From: Isoetes taiwanensis
Taxonomy: Eukaryota; Streptophyta; Lycopodiopsida; Isoetales; Isoetaceae
NCBI GenBank assembly: GCA_021234155.1
Contig: JAJEKV010000188.1
Span: 1-64,000 of the forward strand
Length of the DNA stretch: 64,000 nucleotides
Reading direction: 5' to 3'
Part shown: in pieces, positions 12,883 through 24,399 of the stretch
Layout of the letters: each line of letters opens with the position of its first letter
Position numbering within the stretch: the stretch's first letter is position 1
Notes under the pieces: generated by a model
Seen by the model: only the letters and a program-made list of their open reading frames with translations
The model's database searches: none
Told to the model about the DNA's origin: nothing
Program-made: the position numbers and the translations under genes

Positions 12883-13269
12883 TCATACTTTTCTCCTTCT
12901 CCCCATAGGGCATAAGCTTCTTCCCCGTAATGCAGCATCATCTCCTATCATCATTTGTTCATTAGTCATTCTAAGTGGAGCGACTAGTAAATCACCCAAA
13001 CTATGGCATTTGTCGTTATCAGATTCAATATTATCACAAATAGGGCACCCACAATTTGCTTTCCTACTTGAAGCCCTCCCTTCTCCCATATCTGTGCCCC
13101 TTTTTCCTTGGGCAATGAGAAAAAAGCCGCATAGCTCATGGTCGTGCAAAAATGCATCAATACTCCTCCTAATATGCACCGCTATTGCATGTGTATGGAA
13201 AACCGCCAATGTATCATCTATTTTTGCAGCCACTATGATCTCTTGTGCACTATCATCATTGTGAACCAT
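12883..13269 (-). CDS. unrecognised ORF in nested insert
   Basis: A 128-codon frame with a CGCPICDN cysteine pair in the middle. I do not recognise the protein. It may be a captured gene piece carried by the nested element or a chance frame; no neighbouring frame continues it clearly. Confidence 0.2.
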   Translation of the reverse strand: MVHNDDSAQEIIVAAKIDDTLAVFHTHAIAVHIRRSIDAFLHDHELCGFFLIAQGKRGTDMGEGRASSRKANCGCPICDNIESDNDKCHSLGDLLVAPLRMTNEQMMIGDDAALRGRSLCPMGRRRKV

Positions 13270-13594
13270 GGAATTATGCGGACAATGTTCCCATCACTAT
13301 GGCTGCCCACCCTTCAACCCACACGAGAATGTAATGCGGTTTATTTCAAAATTGTAGCTAGATCATATGGTATTGCGGAAAAAAAGACATGAGTAAGACT
13401 TCATTCTATGAATTTATCTTTTGAGTTTGCTTCCACCATGAAGTTTTAGTACTTTGATCATGTAAGCACATTGAAATCTATAGTTTATGTGAATACTATC
13501 TTCAAAAAATCTCGTCTCTTGTATATTATCTAGATTAGGTTTACACTGCTCCGAGTGATGCATACCGGTCTGTCATCATGCCTGTATGCCCCTA

Positions 13595-14152
13595 TCACGG
13601 AAGGTTTGTGGAAGTACAGATCATCAAGCATGGTCCAAAATAGCAAGCTTGTTCTTTGCACATATATGGGTATTTAGAACAGCCATGGAAGAAGTAAGAT
13701 TGAAGCATATGGAGCTCCTCCATTGAATCCGGACCATCCCAACCACATCGATCCTGCTCCGGTAAGTGTAAGAAGGATATTATTGGGTGGAAATCGGCTC
13801 TCGATGCGCTTTTCGCCTTGGACCAACCTAAATATACATCATCGATGTCGGACTTTCTAAAAGTAATATTTGGATTTATCAAGCGGACATTGAGGATAGT
13901 ATGGATCGACAACAAGCTCCCTTTTTTTTTTTTGGCGGCTTGGGAGGCGATGGCGTGGTTAGCTAGAGAATTCAGTAAATTGGATTGATAAAAGACATGC
14001 CCTAGGCGGCGAGAACAATACCAGCTACACCGGAGGACAAGTGAATCCGTAGCCTCAAGCATAATCAATAACACCCGATTGGTGCAGAATCCACCTCCTC
14101 CCACAAGGAATAGGCACCAATTGTATAAAAAAAGGTGAGCCAAGGGGCACAA
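13595..14152 (-). CDS. unrecognised ORF in nested insert
   Basis: This 185-codon frame is the longest in the nested insert. It is rich in Ser, Leu and Cys with a poly-Lys patch near its middle (AAKKKKGS) and no domain I can identify. It shows no resemblance to RT, integrase or transposase catalytic motifs. It could be a decayed captured exon. Confidence that it is a real protein is low. Confidence 0.2.
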   Translation of the reverse strand: MCPLAHLFLYNWCLFLVGGGGFCTNRVLLIMLEATDSLVLRCSWYCSRRLGHVFYQSNLLNSLANHAIASQAAKKKKGSLLSIHTILNVRLINPNITFRKSDIDDVYLGWSKAKSASRADFHPIISFLHLPEQDRCGWDGPDSMEELHMLQSYFFHGCSKYPYMCKEQACYFGPCLMICTSTNLP

Positions 14153-15435
14153 AAATTATCAAGCTTTAAAATTCATCCAACCAACCACGGATCTGCTATA
14201 AAATCAGAGTGATTCTGCAAAAACGAACTGGTAATATACGAGGTAGCCATTGGAAAGAGGCGTCTGTTGGGGTATTTAATGTCGCCTTTAAGGCTTCCAT
14301 GGTTGTAATATTCCGCGGTTGAAGGAACGGTGCTTCGTTGAAGAGGGTACTTGTGAGTGAGAGCCAAAGTGGTTTTTTCCCCAAAAGGCAGAAGTTTTTT
14401 TTTCTCAAATGCCATTCTATATGCCCATGTTACCCAACATATTGCTGCTTAACCTTGCCAAATGCATAGAGGGACATGAAGGCAGAATTTCTGCCCATTT
14501 TTTTCTTCACAATCCGCCGGATCACAAGCCACGGCACACATTGTAATCCTACCGATGTAGCAGCGGTGAGTTGCCATGCATTGTCTCCTTTGTTGAGCCA
14601 CTTTCGAGGGGTGTGGATGGAGTTGTTTGATTTGCAATCCCGGATGCCATATGTAGATCTGATATGCTTATACATTAGCTGCTTGATCTAGTTTGAAAGA
14701 GGCGGAACCACGGACAAGGAATGATTTTTTATTCAAGAGTCTAAATACTGTGGCAGAAAAGAAGTCATGCCATTCCAACATCTTCCAATGCAATTGGCCA
14801 TAATATTGGAAGTGGGCATCATTTATTTCCTAACAGTTGGGCACATTGTCCATGCCTGGATTCATTGCTGCTGCCTGATACATGCATATTTGTCTCATAT
14901 AGACTTTTCCATATTTATGGTCCCCATCTCTTAGTGCCATGCATTCTCTCTTATAACCAATAAGAAAAGTAATGGTTGCAGCTCATCACAACTTGAGAAT
15001 ATTCTCAAGATTAGGGAGAATCAACTAGGGGGTTATTTTATTGACACGTGTGATTTTCTTCATGTGCAACAACATGAGAATGCTTATATAATCAATAGGA
15101 TCAGTTTTACGCGGTGATTGAGATGTGTAATAATAGGATCGATTTTATGCGGCGATTGAAGAGGGATTTTAGAAAAATATGATATGATCAATTTTATGTG
15201 GAGATAGGATATTTGAATCTATTATACACGCAAAGGAGTCCCTAAATCTAGAAGTGAACCAAGTTGGACATTTAATTTGAGGTTATTTATTAACATATAG
15301 TACACACAATCGACCAAGCCATAATTTGAATAACAATTAGGTCAGGCACAAATTTTCTAAGGTGGGAACATGTATTTGGATAGAACTTGTTTCTTTTAGG
15401 TTCTCCTTTTTCTTTTCTTAAGTTTGGAGCATCGC

Positions 15436-15580
15436 CTTTTTGGGTTGCCCCTAGGGGGGCAAACCCTCGTTTATGTGGGTATGTGGGCATATCGGTATAT
15501 CTTAGGCATATGCCTACCATATCTTTGGTATTGACGCTCAAAGCCCATTTATTACTGTAAACTCTCGGTCATCCATCCCC
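15436..15580 (+). repeat. insert repeat, copy 2
   Basis: This copy has the same order as copy 1 (GGGTTGCCCCTAGGGG, CAAACCCTCGTTTATG, TGGGTATGTGGGCAT, TCTCGGTCATCCATCC). It lies in direct orientation about 2.8 kb to the right of copy 1. Confidence 0.7.
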
Positions 15581-15594
15581 ATTCCTTCGCAGGC

Positions 15595-15825
15595 GTGGCT
15601 ATGGCGCAGCTCGACCCTTCTTCTTCTTCTTTCAAGCATTTTCCTCTGGCTTCCAAGAGCATGGCAGTTATTTACCATACTGCTTTGAGTTTGGATGTAC
15701 AAACAACAAATGCTGTAAATGATTGTGCTATGGTACCTGATGAAAATACAGAGCTTCAAGATGAAGTTCCAGAGGAGGTCTTGGCTGTAAAAAGGCTTGT
15801 AGCTAAGGTTATTGTTATATCATAG
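15595..15825 (+). CDS. unrecognised short ORF after repeat copy 2
   Basis: A 76-codon frame beginning MAQLDPSSSSFKHFPL just downstream of the repeat. It has an acidic stretch (DENTELQDEVPEEV) and no domain I know. It might be the first exon of a captured gene. Low confidence. Confidence 0.2.
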   Translation: MAMAQLDPSSSSFKHFPLASKSMAVIYHTALSLDVQTTNAVNDCAMVPDENTELQDEVPEEVLAVKRLVAKVIVIS

Positions 15826-16779
15826 AATATAAGAAGTAAATTGTTACTCCTAGGCAAGCAACGTGATTACGATTTCTTTGCCATTATGTTTGATATCGCC
15901 AAGTTCTAAACAACCACATTGGCTTGAAGAAAATGCTAGAAACAAAAACATAGATTCATGATACAAGCCTTGGCAAAGAAAATGATTATGGGTCATTCAT
16001 TAAGAAGGCAGTTTACATAGCTGGGATTATTTTAAACACTTTATTTAAATCGGTGCCTTTAAATACAGTTATGATGGTTATGATATATGGAGTAAGTATA
16101 AATAAAGTTATTTGGCTAATAATTAGAGTACCTTATAGATTGTAAGGGCCTCTTGGATGTAATATATTCATTGTGAACATGAATACTCATGGATGGTGGT
16201 TGCTTCATGGCTATCTCTTAGCCATTATAATTACACTTTGGTATGCTTAGATTTTGGGCATAATGTGGGTTCAAATCCCACATATTCAAGATCGTCTTCC
16301 ATGCCATTCAAAATTGAGAGATATACTCTACCATAAAATGTCGAACATTAATAATGGATTCAACCTTGTAGTTTTAGAACCAAACAAATTTCTGCACACT
16401 GGGGTGTCTCATTTTTGATGTCCCTTTTGTCCCCCAATTTAGTACTAAAATCAATAAAAGTGGTTGGAAATCTTGGAGGCAATTTCAAATTTAGAAAGCA
16501 AAAATAGCAATAAAAAATCGAATTCCTTGAATCTTGGAGAACCGGGCTACAGTGCGTGCATGTGTTGAGCCCTGATAAAGAAAACTAAAACACCAACGAA
16601 ATCATCATTCTTGCTTCTCGTCTTTCGATATGTTCAAGGTTTGAATGGAACCAATGGATTGTGTTTCTTTTTCCTATTTGCAACATTCAATTTGTGAGTT
16701 ATTAGCGTATTTGAATGCCTTGCCTTATGAATTATGAATTAGGCATGGAAATAGCATTCCACTCATATGTTTGAGTCCA

Positions 16780-16914
16780 GTTTCTTGGGTTGCCCCTAAG
16801 GGGAAAACCCTCATCCATGTGGGTTTGTGGCATATTCCAAGTATATGTCAGTATATGCTCGAAAACATGACTTTGAAGTGTGATTTAAGCCATTTCACTC
16901 TCGGGTCATGGAGG
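16780..16914 (+). repeat. insert repeat, copy 3
   Basis: A more diverged copy with GGGTTGCCCCTAAGGGG and the same downstream order, ending at TCTCGGGTCATGGAGG next to the point where Copia RT resumes. With copy 1 it gives the insert direct repeats near both ends. Confidence 0.6.
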
Positions 16915-16930
16915 GCAACCCTCCGTGCGC

Positions 16931-18037
16931 AGCACCTTGTTCCATTTGTTTGCTTTCATTTTCAGTTTTTGGACTCATGTCTGCAGAGATTTTATGATTA
17001 GGTACCATGGGAGTATGTGCCATGTTACAATCTTCCATGTAAAATCTCTTTAGCATATTTTGAATGTGTCCTTGCTGACTTAAAGCTAGTATCTTTTGAT
17101 TTCTGTCCCTGTATACATCAATACCCAGAAATCTTTTTAATTCCCCAAGATCACTCATTTGAAATCTCTTCTTCAAAATATCTTTGCAATGATTTAGTAC
17201 TTTATTTCCATTTGCTATCATAATGTTGTCATCAACATACAAAGCAATAATGCACCAGTCATTTCCCATTTTAAATCTGTAAATATTCCTATCATAATTG
17301 AGCTTCTCAAAGCCTTGTTCCAACAAATATCCATCTACACTTATACCATTCTCTGGGAGACTGTTTAAGGCCATATACTGCCCTATTTAACCTCCAAACT
17401 TTCCCTTTTTCTTCTTCAAATCCAGATGCAGATTTCAAATATATTTCCTCCTCTAATTTAGCATTCAAAAATGTTGTACTTACATCCATATGATGTTTTC
17501 ATAATCATAGGCATTAGCAATGGCTAATAGCATTCTCAAGCTGTTTATTTTCACTAATGGTGAGAATGTTTCATCAAAATCTTCCCCTTTTTTCTGTGTA
17601 AAGCCTAATGCAACCAGTCTGGCTTTGAATTTCTTTGTTTTTTTATCAACTCCAGGTTTTATTCGATATATCCATTTACTTCCAACTATATTCTTATTCA
17701 ATGGAATATCTACTACAGTATAAGTGTTTGTTCTCTTAAAAGCACTCATTTCTTCTTTCATGGCATTTAGCCAGCTTTTTCCATTAGAATCATGCACTAC
17801 TTCAATATAATTTTGAGGTATTTTATCAGTCTCCAATATCAAAACATCAAATACTGTATTAATTTCTCCTACATTGGATCTGAGCCTTTTACTTTTTCCA
17901 ACTTCATTTCTCCCATGTGATTCTAAACTATGTTTAGCTTCATCTGCCAAAATCTGAGCTTCTGTTCGTTTTGGCTTTCTTTTTGGTCTGTTAACTCGGT
18001 CAACTTCTGTCTCTTGATGTTCAATTGCTGGTTCCAT
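16931..18037 (-). pseudogene. Copia reverse transcriptase
   Basis: This domain copies element RNA into DNA. Landmarks in order on the - strand are WLNAMKEEMSAFKRTNTY, GSKWIYRIKPGVDKKTKKFK, KARLVALGFTQKKGEDF, MDVSTTFLNAKLEEEIYLK (catalytic Asp block), GLKQSPREWYK and YVDDNIMIANG, the catalytic YVDD box. Two frame changes (near 17485 and 17370) break it. It ends abruptly at the nested insertion before the RT-RNase H connection. Confidence 0.93.
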
Positions 18038-18070
18038 TTCAGACTCAACAACTTTATCTGGAATTATCTC

Positions 18071-18385
18071 TTACTCATTGTCAGAGTCACTTAAATCTGC
18101 CTGCTCAAACATTTTATTTTTTTCTTCTTCATTTATTTGTTGTTTTATTTCTCCAATGACATCCTTTCCTTTATTTTCAAATGAGTCTTCTGAGTTTATC
18201 TTGGGAATCCTTCTATAAAACTCATTCTCATTAAAAATAACATCTCTGCTAACTATGATTTTCCTCCTTGCTAGATCATATAGTCTGAAGGCTTTTGAAT
18301 TTGAATCATATCCTACAAGATATGCTATATATGCCCTATCATCCAATTTCTTCCTTAATTCTTCAGGGACATGTATAAAACACAA
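18071..18385 (-). pseudogene. Copia integrase C-terminal region
   Basis: This is the portion after the catalytic core, with KLDDRAYIAYLVGYDSNSKA and RKIIVSRDVIFNENEFY, the typical linker between integrase and RT in Copia polyproteins. It is separated from the core by a frame change near 18390-18430. Confidence 0.85.
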
Positions 18386-18430
18386 ATATCCATATGCTTT
18401 AAATATGTCATAAGATGGGGACTTACCAGA

Positions 18431-19380
18431 TCAAAGCATCTCAGGAATGGCACCTTTTATGCCTGTGGAGGGTAACAAATTTTGAATATAGACTGCTGCC
18501 TTCACAGCTTCATCCCACAGGAAATTTGGTAAGCCAGAGTACTTCAGCATGGATCTCACAGCATCTAGTAAGGTCCTATTCTTTCTTTCAGCTACTCCAT
18601 TTTGTTGTGGTGAATATCTGCATGTTAGTTGCCTCTTGATTCCCCTGTTTGCACAAAAAGCCTTAAATTCATCAGATACATACTCACCTCCCCTATCTGA
18701 CCTTATACATTTTATTTTTCTTCCAGTTTCTAGCTCAGTTTCAGCAGTGAATAATTTCAAAGCATCACTTGCTTGATCTCTTGTTTTCAATCATCAATGA
18801 AGCTCATAAAATACTTATGTCCACTTAAGCTGGTAACATTTATAGGACCACATAAATCCGTGTGTACCAAATCCAAAATACCTTTTGCTCTTTTATTTGA
18901 CCTTTTGAATGGTAATCTTGGTTGCTTACCAAGTTGACAGCCACCACACAAAAATTTGCCTTCCTCTACTTTGGCAAAGATTAAACCCTTTTTTTCAAGT
19001 GCTTCAATCATTGAAGAATTCACATGACATAGCCTGTTATGCCAAAGTTTCACATCTGGATATTCTACAAGATTAATTTCATGAAGATGGTCAACATTAA
19101 AACCAAACAGATTTCCAACTCTTTTGCCAATGAACTTCAATTCACCATTAAGAAACACTTTACATTGCATTTGTTCAAACAATACTTTGTATCCCAAATC
19201 CACTAACTGACATATGGATATGAGATTTCTTACAAGACTAGGTACACACAAAGCATCTTTCAACATGACAGTTTTTCCATTCAAATCAAACAACTCCAAA
19301 ACTCCAGAGTCTTCTATTTTCTTCAAGCCTCCATCACCAAGCTGAACATGACCTTCTTTCTTTTCCAAAATTTTTAACAT
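18431..19380 (-). pseudogene. Copia integrase (zinc domain and catalytic core)
   Basis: Integrase inserts the DNA copy into the genome. The N-terminal part shows KLWHNRLCHVN and LCGGCQLGKQPRLPF (the HHCC zinc-binding pattern), then DLVHTDLCGPINV (first catalytic Asp). After a frameshift near 18790 come IKCIRSDRGGEY (second Asp) and RYSPQQNGVAERKNRTLL (catalytic Glu). All three catalytic residues are present, but the frameshift splits the core. Confidence 0.93.
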
Positions 19381-19450
19381 GTGTGCAAATCACACATCAC
19401 ACTTTTCTCTGCTCCTGAATCTATAACAACAAACTGGTTATTATTTTTCC
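19381..19450 (-). pseudogene. Copia aspartic protease active-site region
   Basis: QFVVIDSGAEKSVMCD holds the DSGA active-site motif of the protease that cuts the polyprotein. A stop right after it (before the integrase frame) and the unusual AEK after DSG suggest decay or a base-call problem. Confidence 0.7.
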
Positions 19451-19559
19451 TTGGAGATATAGAAACATTGTAAGTTAAGTGTTTACTTACCTCCAAGGTG
19501 TCATCTTCAAGTTCACCTTCACTACTATCTTGCTTTTCTACCACATTAATGCTTTAACC

Positions 19560-20516
19560 TCCTCTGAATTTTCCTCTGCCTCTGCCACCTCTGTTTCCAG
19601 CAAATCTTCCTCGACCTCTTCCTTTTTTAGGACTTGGGCAACTTGAAGCAAAGTGACCCTTACCCTCACAATTAAAACATCTGAACTCTTTCTCACTGTT
19701 ATTTGGACATTCACTCTTCAAATGACCATATTGATTACATGTATAACAGGGTCCTATCTTTCCCTTTTAAACATTTGCAAAACCACTCTTTTTTGCCTTA
19801 CCAGCATATAATACCTCTGTAGATTGTTCAGATTCCTCCTGTGTGGCACTAGATTGCTCAAACTCTGTACGTATCATTCTGATAGCATGCTCTTTAGATG
19901 TGGCTACATTCCTGAGCAAAGTGGCCAAATGACTGTTATGAGATACTGCTCTTGCCAAAGCTAATATTTGATATTGTTCATTCAAAATATTTTCAGCTCC
20001 TTCAAGGTCTGCAACAATAGAGTCAAACCTTTCCAAGAAATCAGTTAAGTTATCTTTTTCAAACAATTTCATCTTCCTTAACTGTTTTTCCAGCATATCT
20101 ATCTGTGAAGAACTCTTTTGTTCATAATGTTTTATCAAATAATCCCACGCCTCTTTAGGCTTCATACCTCGATGCTTCAATTTTAAGGCAGTCCCAACCT
20201 TACACATGATTATGGCCTGAGCTTCCATAATCTTAGTTTCATCCCCTCCAAAACTTGCAGAGATTCCCCCTGCACCAGGTGCACCAACAGTTGCTGAGAC
20301 ACCACCAGTCTGAGCATTACTACTAGCTGCAGGACTTGAACCACCTGAGCTAGATGCACCCGAATTCAAAGTGTGTACTGGACTCCCATCAAACAAGTAC
20401 CACAAATTTTCAAATTCCAGAACACCTCGAATACTCTCCTTCCAAATTTGAAAGCCTCCATCCCCTTTAAAAACTTCAATTGCATTCAATAAATTTGCAC
20501 CAAACCTGGTTGCCAT
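19560..20516 (-). pseudogene. Copia gag with two zinc knuckles
   Basis: Gag forms the particle and binds RNA. Translation starts at 20516, 17 bases after the primer site, with MATRFGANLLNAIEVFKG. The middle matches the UBN2-type Copia gag (KPKEAWDYLIKHYEQKSSSQ, RKMKLFEKDNLTDFLERF). The frame meets a stop at 19767, but it continues in the same frame into CYTCNQYGHLKSEC and CFNCEGKGHFASSC, two CCHC knuckles, followed by an RG-rich tail. The stop is therefore a single-point interruption. It is closely related to the gag at 63293. Confidence 0.93.
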
Positions 20517-20532
20517 GATTACTAGAACTCAA

Positions 20533-20544
20533 GCTCTGATACCA
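20533..20544 (-). promoter_or_regulatory. primer-binding site, tRNA-iMet (Copia)
   Basis: TGGTATCAGAGC on the - strand, one base from the 5' LTR; it matches the 3' end of plant initiator-Met tRNA and fixes the element's orientation. Confidence 0.95.
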
Positions 20545-20545
20545 A

Positions 20546-21357
20546 TGTTGTTTTTATTTGAATTCAAGCTTGTTATTTCAATATTTGACCTTATTATGCT
20601 CCCTTAATAAATACAAATAACAAATAAACTATTCATATTGTTTGCTATTCATGACAATGGCTAGGCCAAAACAAATTTTCACCAAATCACCATATATTCT
20701 AACTTCAAATATGTCAATAAGGTCTTTAGCAATAGTTCAAAGAAATTCCCAAACAAGTATTATCACAAACTAATTTATTGAACCATTGGGCCGGATGCTT
20801 TGCATTTCGGGGGACCGATTTCTTGTAGCAGCGTTGGCCGATCTCACGGAAGCCTTTTTTCGTGCAAATCCAACTTATCTCAAGCACGCGCCGTTTGTGG
20901 TTTCCACGGCTACTATATGCATCCGATCCGGCGGTTTTGGGATGGGATAAGGTTTACCTTCCGGATTTTACGAGCCTTCATATTTATCCACGGTAGAGGG
21001 CGAAATAATAAGCTTTTTAGACCATTTATCCACAGGCCAATTTAACTCGTATAGTACCTCGACCATTGAATTTTTTTAATTTCCCTTTCAAACATCAAAT
21101 AACCATATATGTTAACCATTAGATGTTCACAAGGATCAACTCCAACATGTTAACCACTAATCCTTCATGTCACAAAGTTTACCCTGGTTACCTTGATCCA
21201 TGCTAACCCAGGGGAGCCAAGAAGTGGTCCCTAATCCCCTGGGTTTCTGTGAATTTACTGTCATCATATTTGAACTGTAATAATTAACTATAGATCTGTG
21301 CTTCTGTTCTAATAAACCCTAATATCACATGACACATAATTTTATCAATATTTGGGT
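20546..21357 (-). repeat. 5' LTR of Copia element
   Basis: 812 bp, the partner of 11134-11940. It lacks the TTCC microsatellite and should carry the element's promoter. Followed by the ATATT duplication at 21358-21362. Confidence 0.92.
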
Positions 21358-21476
21358 CCTCGCAGGCTACGCTGGCATAAATGATGCCATTTTTAGCCCT
21401 AAATAATAGCGCTAATTAACGGGGTCTAATTGAATTTTTAAATTTTATTTTAGCACTAAATCTCGTCCATGGGACT

Positions 21477-21765
21477 CCCCATCGAGATCCCTGTATCCTA
21501 CTTGGTCGGATCAAATTGCAGTGACTGTACTGCTCCTACAATAGTAATTGTCAAAATCGGTTATTTGTACCATTCTAAATAATTGATTGCTAGTCAGTAG
21601 ATTCAATAAAAGCCTCAATCGAGATCCCATTACCCTGTTTAGTTAACTGGCCAGATAATATTGCTGTAACTATGCTGGTCCTACAACAGTAATTATCGAA
21701 ATCAGTTATTTGTACCATTCTAAACAATCAATTGCCAGTCATTAGATTCAAGAAAAACCTGCTTG
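21477..21765. repeat. tandem duplication of ~143 bp
   Basis: Two adjacent units share ATCGAGATCCC, CCTACAA.AGTAATT, TTATTTGTACCATTCTAAA and AGATTCAA.AAAA. A third partial unit begins near 21758. No coding potential is seen. Confidence 0.75.
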
Positions 21766-22129
21766 GTTAATAGCTCAGATCAAATTACTGATCTCAACAA
21801 TTTCTCAGATTCAAGAAACATTGTTCCAGTGGTAAATATCTAGTCTTTGTTGACAAATCTTTAGGAATGTTAAATAATGTGGAAATGGTTTCATTCTATT
21901 ACATTTGATGCTTTTATATTGAGGACACAGGTTAATGTATCAGGTATAGAGGATGCATTCCATCTTGCTTTGGTTCATCTCTTTATTAGTGTGATATTTC
22001 AAGCTAGAATTTTTTGGATTTGGCATTAGCAAAAAGTACAGACAGTGCAGTAATATCTGGTCGTGCAAGTTCAGCACACATAGGAATTACAACTTTGTAT
22101 GACGACAGCAGATTATGCTAACAAGTTTA

Positions 22130-22430
22130 TTTGATGCTATGTCTTGCAGGCGATACTTCCTAATTAGTAGTTCATGCTAACGAGTTACGCATTTGGTACT
22201 ATGTTTGCAGGCAACAGCTGGCAGTTAGCAAATTACTAACAAGTTATATTGGCACTATGTTTCACAGGCAGTACTTGCTAGTTAGTATGTGCTGTGTATG
22301 ATAATTTGGTTCTATATTTGCAGGCAACATTTGCTAAGTAGCAGGTTACATTAACAATGCAAATTTGATGCTACACTTGCAGGCTCAATTTGTTATTAGC
22401 TGCAATTGCTAAGAAGATGAAGTTCAGTGC
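22130..22430 (+). repeat. degenerate ~75-bp tandem repeats
   Basis: About four units repeat the order GGTACTATG, TTGCAGGCAA, CTAGTTAGCA and CTAACAAGTT. Each contains a splice-acceptor-like TTTGCAGG. They lie in what looks like a 5' leader or intron before the frame at 22673. The same short words recur in the intron of the facing transposase-like gene. Confidence 0.6.
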
Positions 22431-22672
22431 TAAGTTAAAAAGAGTTAGCTGCTATTTAGCATGATATGCTTGTTTTACAGACATCAGGTTCTAGTTGATT
22501 GGTGTTGCTGACAATTAGCAATTGTTTGGAAAAAGTAGCAGTTCATTGCTAAGCTCTTAAAGTTACTACGATTCAAAGATACTTAGTGCTATGGTTTGGA
22601 TGGTTTAGTTTTTTGCAGGCACAATAAAGAACTTCCACTGATATATAATTTCAAAGCTGTTGCAGGGATAGA

Positions 22673-22990
22673 ATGGCAACAACAAAAACTCAACCTAAGG
22701 TGCCCATAGACGAAGAAGAAGCACAGAGGATGTTTGACACATCTGTATTGCCTTCTGAGGGCATGACTTCTTCAGATGTAAGAAAGGCAGATGTGGCCGA
22801 AGATGAGATAAGCAAAATATTTGGCTGTGTAAAACTGGTGGATACCAAGCAAATTTATAAGTCTAGTCAAATAAATCCACTATTTGTGGATCAGTCTTTG
22901 AATATCTACAGAAGAATAGCCCTTAAGGACGAAAGTTCGCCAAAAGGCTATTTTTTAAGGGTATCGAGAAATTTTGACGCTATGGTTTAA
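22673..22990 (+). CDS. unrecognised ORF, possible first coding exon
   Basis: A 105-codon frame starts directly after an intron-acceptor-like GCTGTTGCAGGGATAGA. The protein is acidic at its start (IDEEEAQRMFDTS, ADVAEDEISKIFG) and I recognise no domain. The last 25 codons look less like protein than the rest, so the true exon may end near 22930. With the coiled-coil pieces at 23830 and 29300 it may belong to one + strand gene, but I could not trace the joins. Confidence 0.35.
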   Translation: MATTKTQPKVPIDEEEAQRMFDTSVLPSEGMTSSDVRKADVAEDEISKIFGCVKLVDTKQIYKSSQINPLFVDQSLNIYRRIALKDESSPKGYFLRVSRNFDAMV

Positions 22991-23608
22991 TAGGGCCCGT
23001 TATAGATGACAAAAATAAAATTAGCCAATTTTTCTACAAACAAATCTCACTCCACTTGAAAATTCACCACATCCACTAAGCGTCACAACTATGCATTCGC
23101 CTTATCGTCTACCCTCCTTCTCGAAGATTTCTTAAGGAATCGCCTAATATTCTAGGCTTTCTTCATAACCTAATCTATTCTCCATATCCATCCAGATACA
23201 TATGATAATTTTAAGAGTTATTTTTGAGCTATTATGTTTCAAATACTTCTAAGGATGGAGAGCATTTTTTTTACAGACCTCCCTTTTAATAGATTTGTTT
23301 TATCTACAAGGATAAGCCACATTCTCATTTGAAAAGGCTAAGTTGTGATATTGCATCATGCAACTATAGTTATAATGTGTTTGTGTCCTTGATTAAATAT
23401 GGATCTTAGGTGAATAAAACTTCACCCGCGAAATTTGTACTTGGAAAATAAAAGGCAAATCTTGGCAAAATGATATTGGCTATGATTAAGCCTAGATTTC
23501 TATAAAAACATTCATGTCTAGAAAACATTATTGACATAACTAAACTTGCAACTCTATTATTAGCGACCTTCTAAATTATGCTTAGACAAATTTGGCCTTA
23601 AGGGCAAC

Positions 23609-23821
23609 TTGCGAGAAAGATATTACCAAAGACATGATATTTGTGTTGGAGATTGGGAGGTTTTTGCACAAGCATTCACTTTGCATGTGAGAGGACAAAA
23701 GATTAAGCCAGGTCACTTATGGTTAAAACAAAGAAAAGTGTTACTGACAAAGGTTGAGAAAGAAGATGAGTATGAGTCCTTGTTTCCTCATGCAAGCGTT
23801 GTTGGTTGTGTAGTGGACTAA
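23609..23821 (+). CDS. unrecognised ORF
   Basis: A 70-codon frame with GDWEVFAQAFTLHVRGQKIK and a basic KQRKVLLTKVEKEDEYES stretch. No known family. It lies a few bases before the coiled-coil segment at 23833 and could be an exon of the same gene. Confidence 0.25.
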   Translation: MRERYYQRHDICVGDWEVFAQAFTLHVRGQKIKPGHLWLKQRKVLLTKVEKEDEYESLFPHASVVGCVVD

Positions 23822-23832
23822 TATTGCCGCCA

Positions 23833-23968
23833 ACCCTTGATTCTTTGAGTTAGATAAGCAGAAGGATGACCTGAATATTAGAGTTAAAAGTGCAGCCACT
23901 GAAATGAAGGAAAACAAAAGTTGTGGAAGAAGTGCAGTTACGAGGTGGATGCTGCAAAACAGCAAATT
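23833..23968 (+). pseudogene. left part of a split coiled-coil gene
   Basis: The frame reads ELDKQKDDLNIRVKSAATEM and, after a one-base frame change in an A-rich run near 23915, continues as SYEVDAAKQQI. It stops exactly where the recombinase-type element begins. The next codons, QAAKARCEHSIVI, are found 5.3 kb away at 29300, in the same frame and with no bases missing. The heptad-like, charged composition suggests a coiled coil; function unknown. Confidence 0.5.
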
Positions 23969-24399
23969 CTAGAATGGGGCTCGCATGAAACCAACAAACC
24001 GCTTGGAGGCGGTTTGTTGGTTTCATCCATTCTAAAATCCCCATCGATCAGAGACATCGGATCGACATTCTAAATAGGCGAGCATGCATGTCTTGCATGC
24101 ATGCATGCGACGCATGCCCTTTCTGGTTGGTAGTTTGCTATTTTAGGCGCGGTTCTGCATCAACGTCTCATCGGCGCTTTCTCTTCTCTCAGCAGTACCT
24201 TATTCTCTTTGAATTGTTTCCAGGCAGGGGAGGGGCTTCTTCCTGCTTGGTTTGGCCAATTTGGTGTTTCTTTCATGCTGTGGCATGTCCTTTCTTGGCC
24301 TTGGCTCTTCTTTAGCCTTCATCCTGTGACCTTCGTCCTCGATTCCAGTTTGTTAAGGAAGTTCTCGGTATTCGGGCGGTTTGTTGGTTTCATCGAGCC

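Larger units (their letters stand above)
12622..16930. mobile_element. nested insertion inside the Copia element
   Basis: Copia coding sequence stops at about 16930 (after the NESKQMEQ codons of RT) and resumes at about 12621 (the PDIAFA region), so the 4.3 kb between arrived later or by rearrangement. It starts and ends near copies of a repeat with the palindrome GGGTTGCCCCTAGGGG and holds a third copy inside. I recognise no transposase. A - strand frame at 13595-14152 (185 codons) and one at 12883-13269 (128 codons) have no family I can name. The type of element is undetermined. Confidence 0.6.
11134..21357 (-). mobile_element. complete Ty1/Copia LTR retrotransposon
   Basis: The element is bounded by two LTRs beginning TGTTG and ending ATCA, flanked by ATATT on both sides. 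On the - strand the order is 5' LTR, primer site, gag, protease, integrase, RT, RNase H, polypurine tract, 3' LTR; integrase before RT defines Copia. About 4.3 kb of unrelated DNA sits between RT and RNase H. Frames are interrupted by a gag stop and several frameshifts, so this copy is not autonomous as read. Its gag is clearly related to the one at the right edge of the window. Confidence 0.95.

Noticed and set aside
12623-16930. Terminal inverted repeats for the nested insert
   Set aside because: Only a 9-base GGGTTGCCC match in inverted orientation was found at the edges, too short to call.
22130-22430. CRISPR-like array
   Set aside because: Units are degenerate throughout with no constant repeat and unique spacer pattern, and the DNA is eukaryotic.
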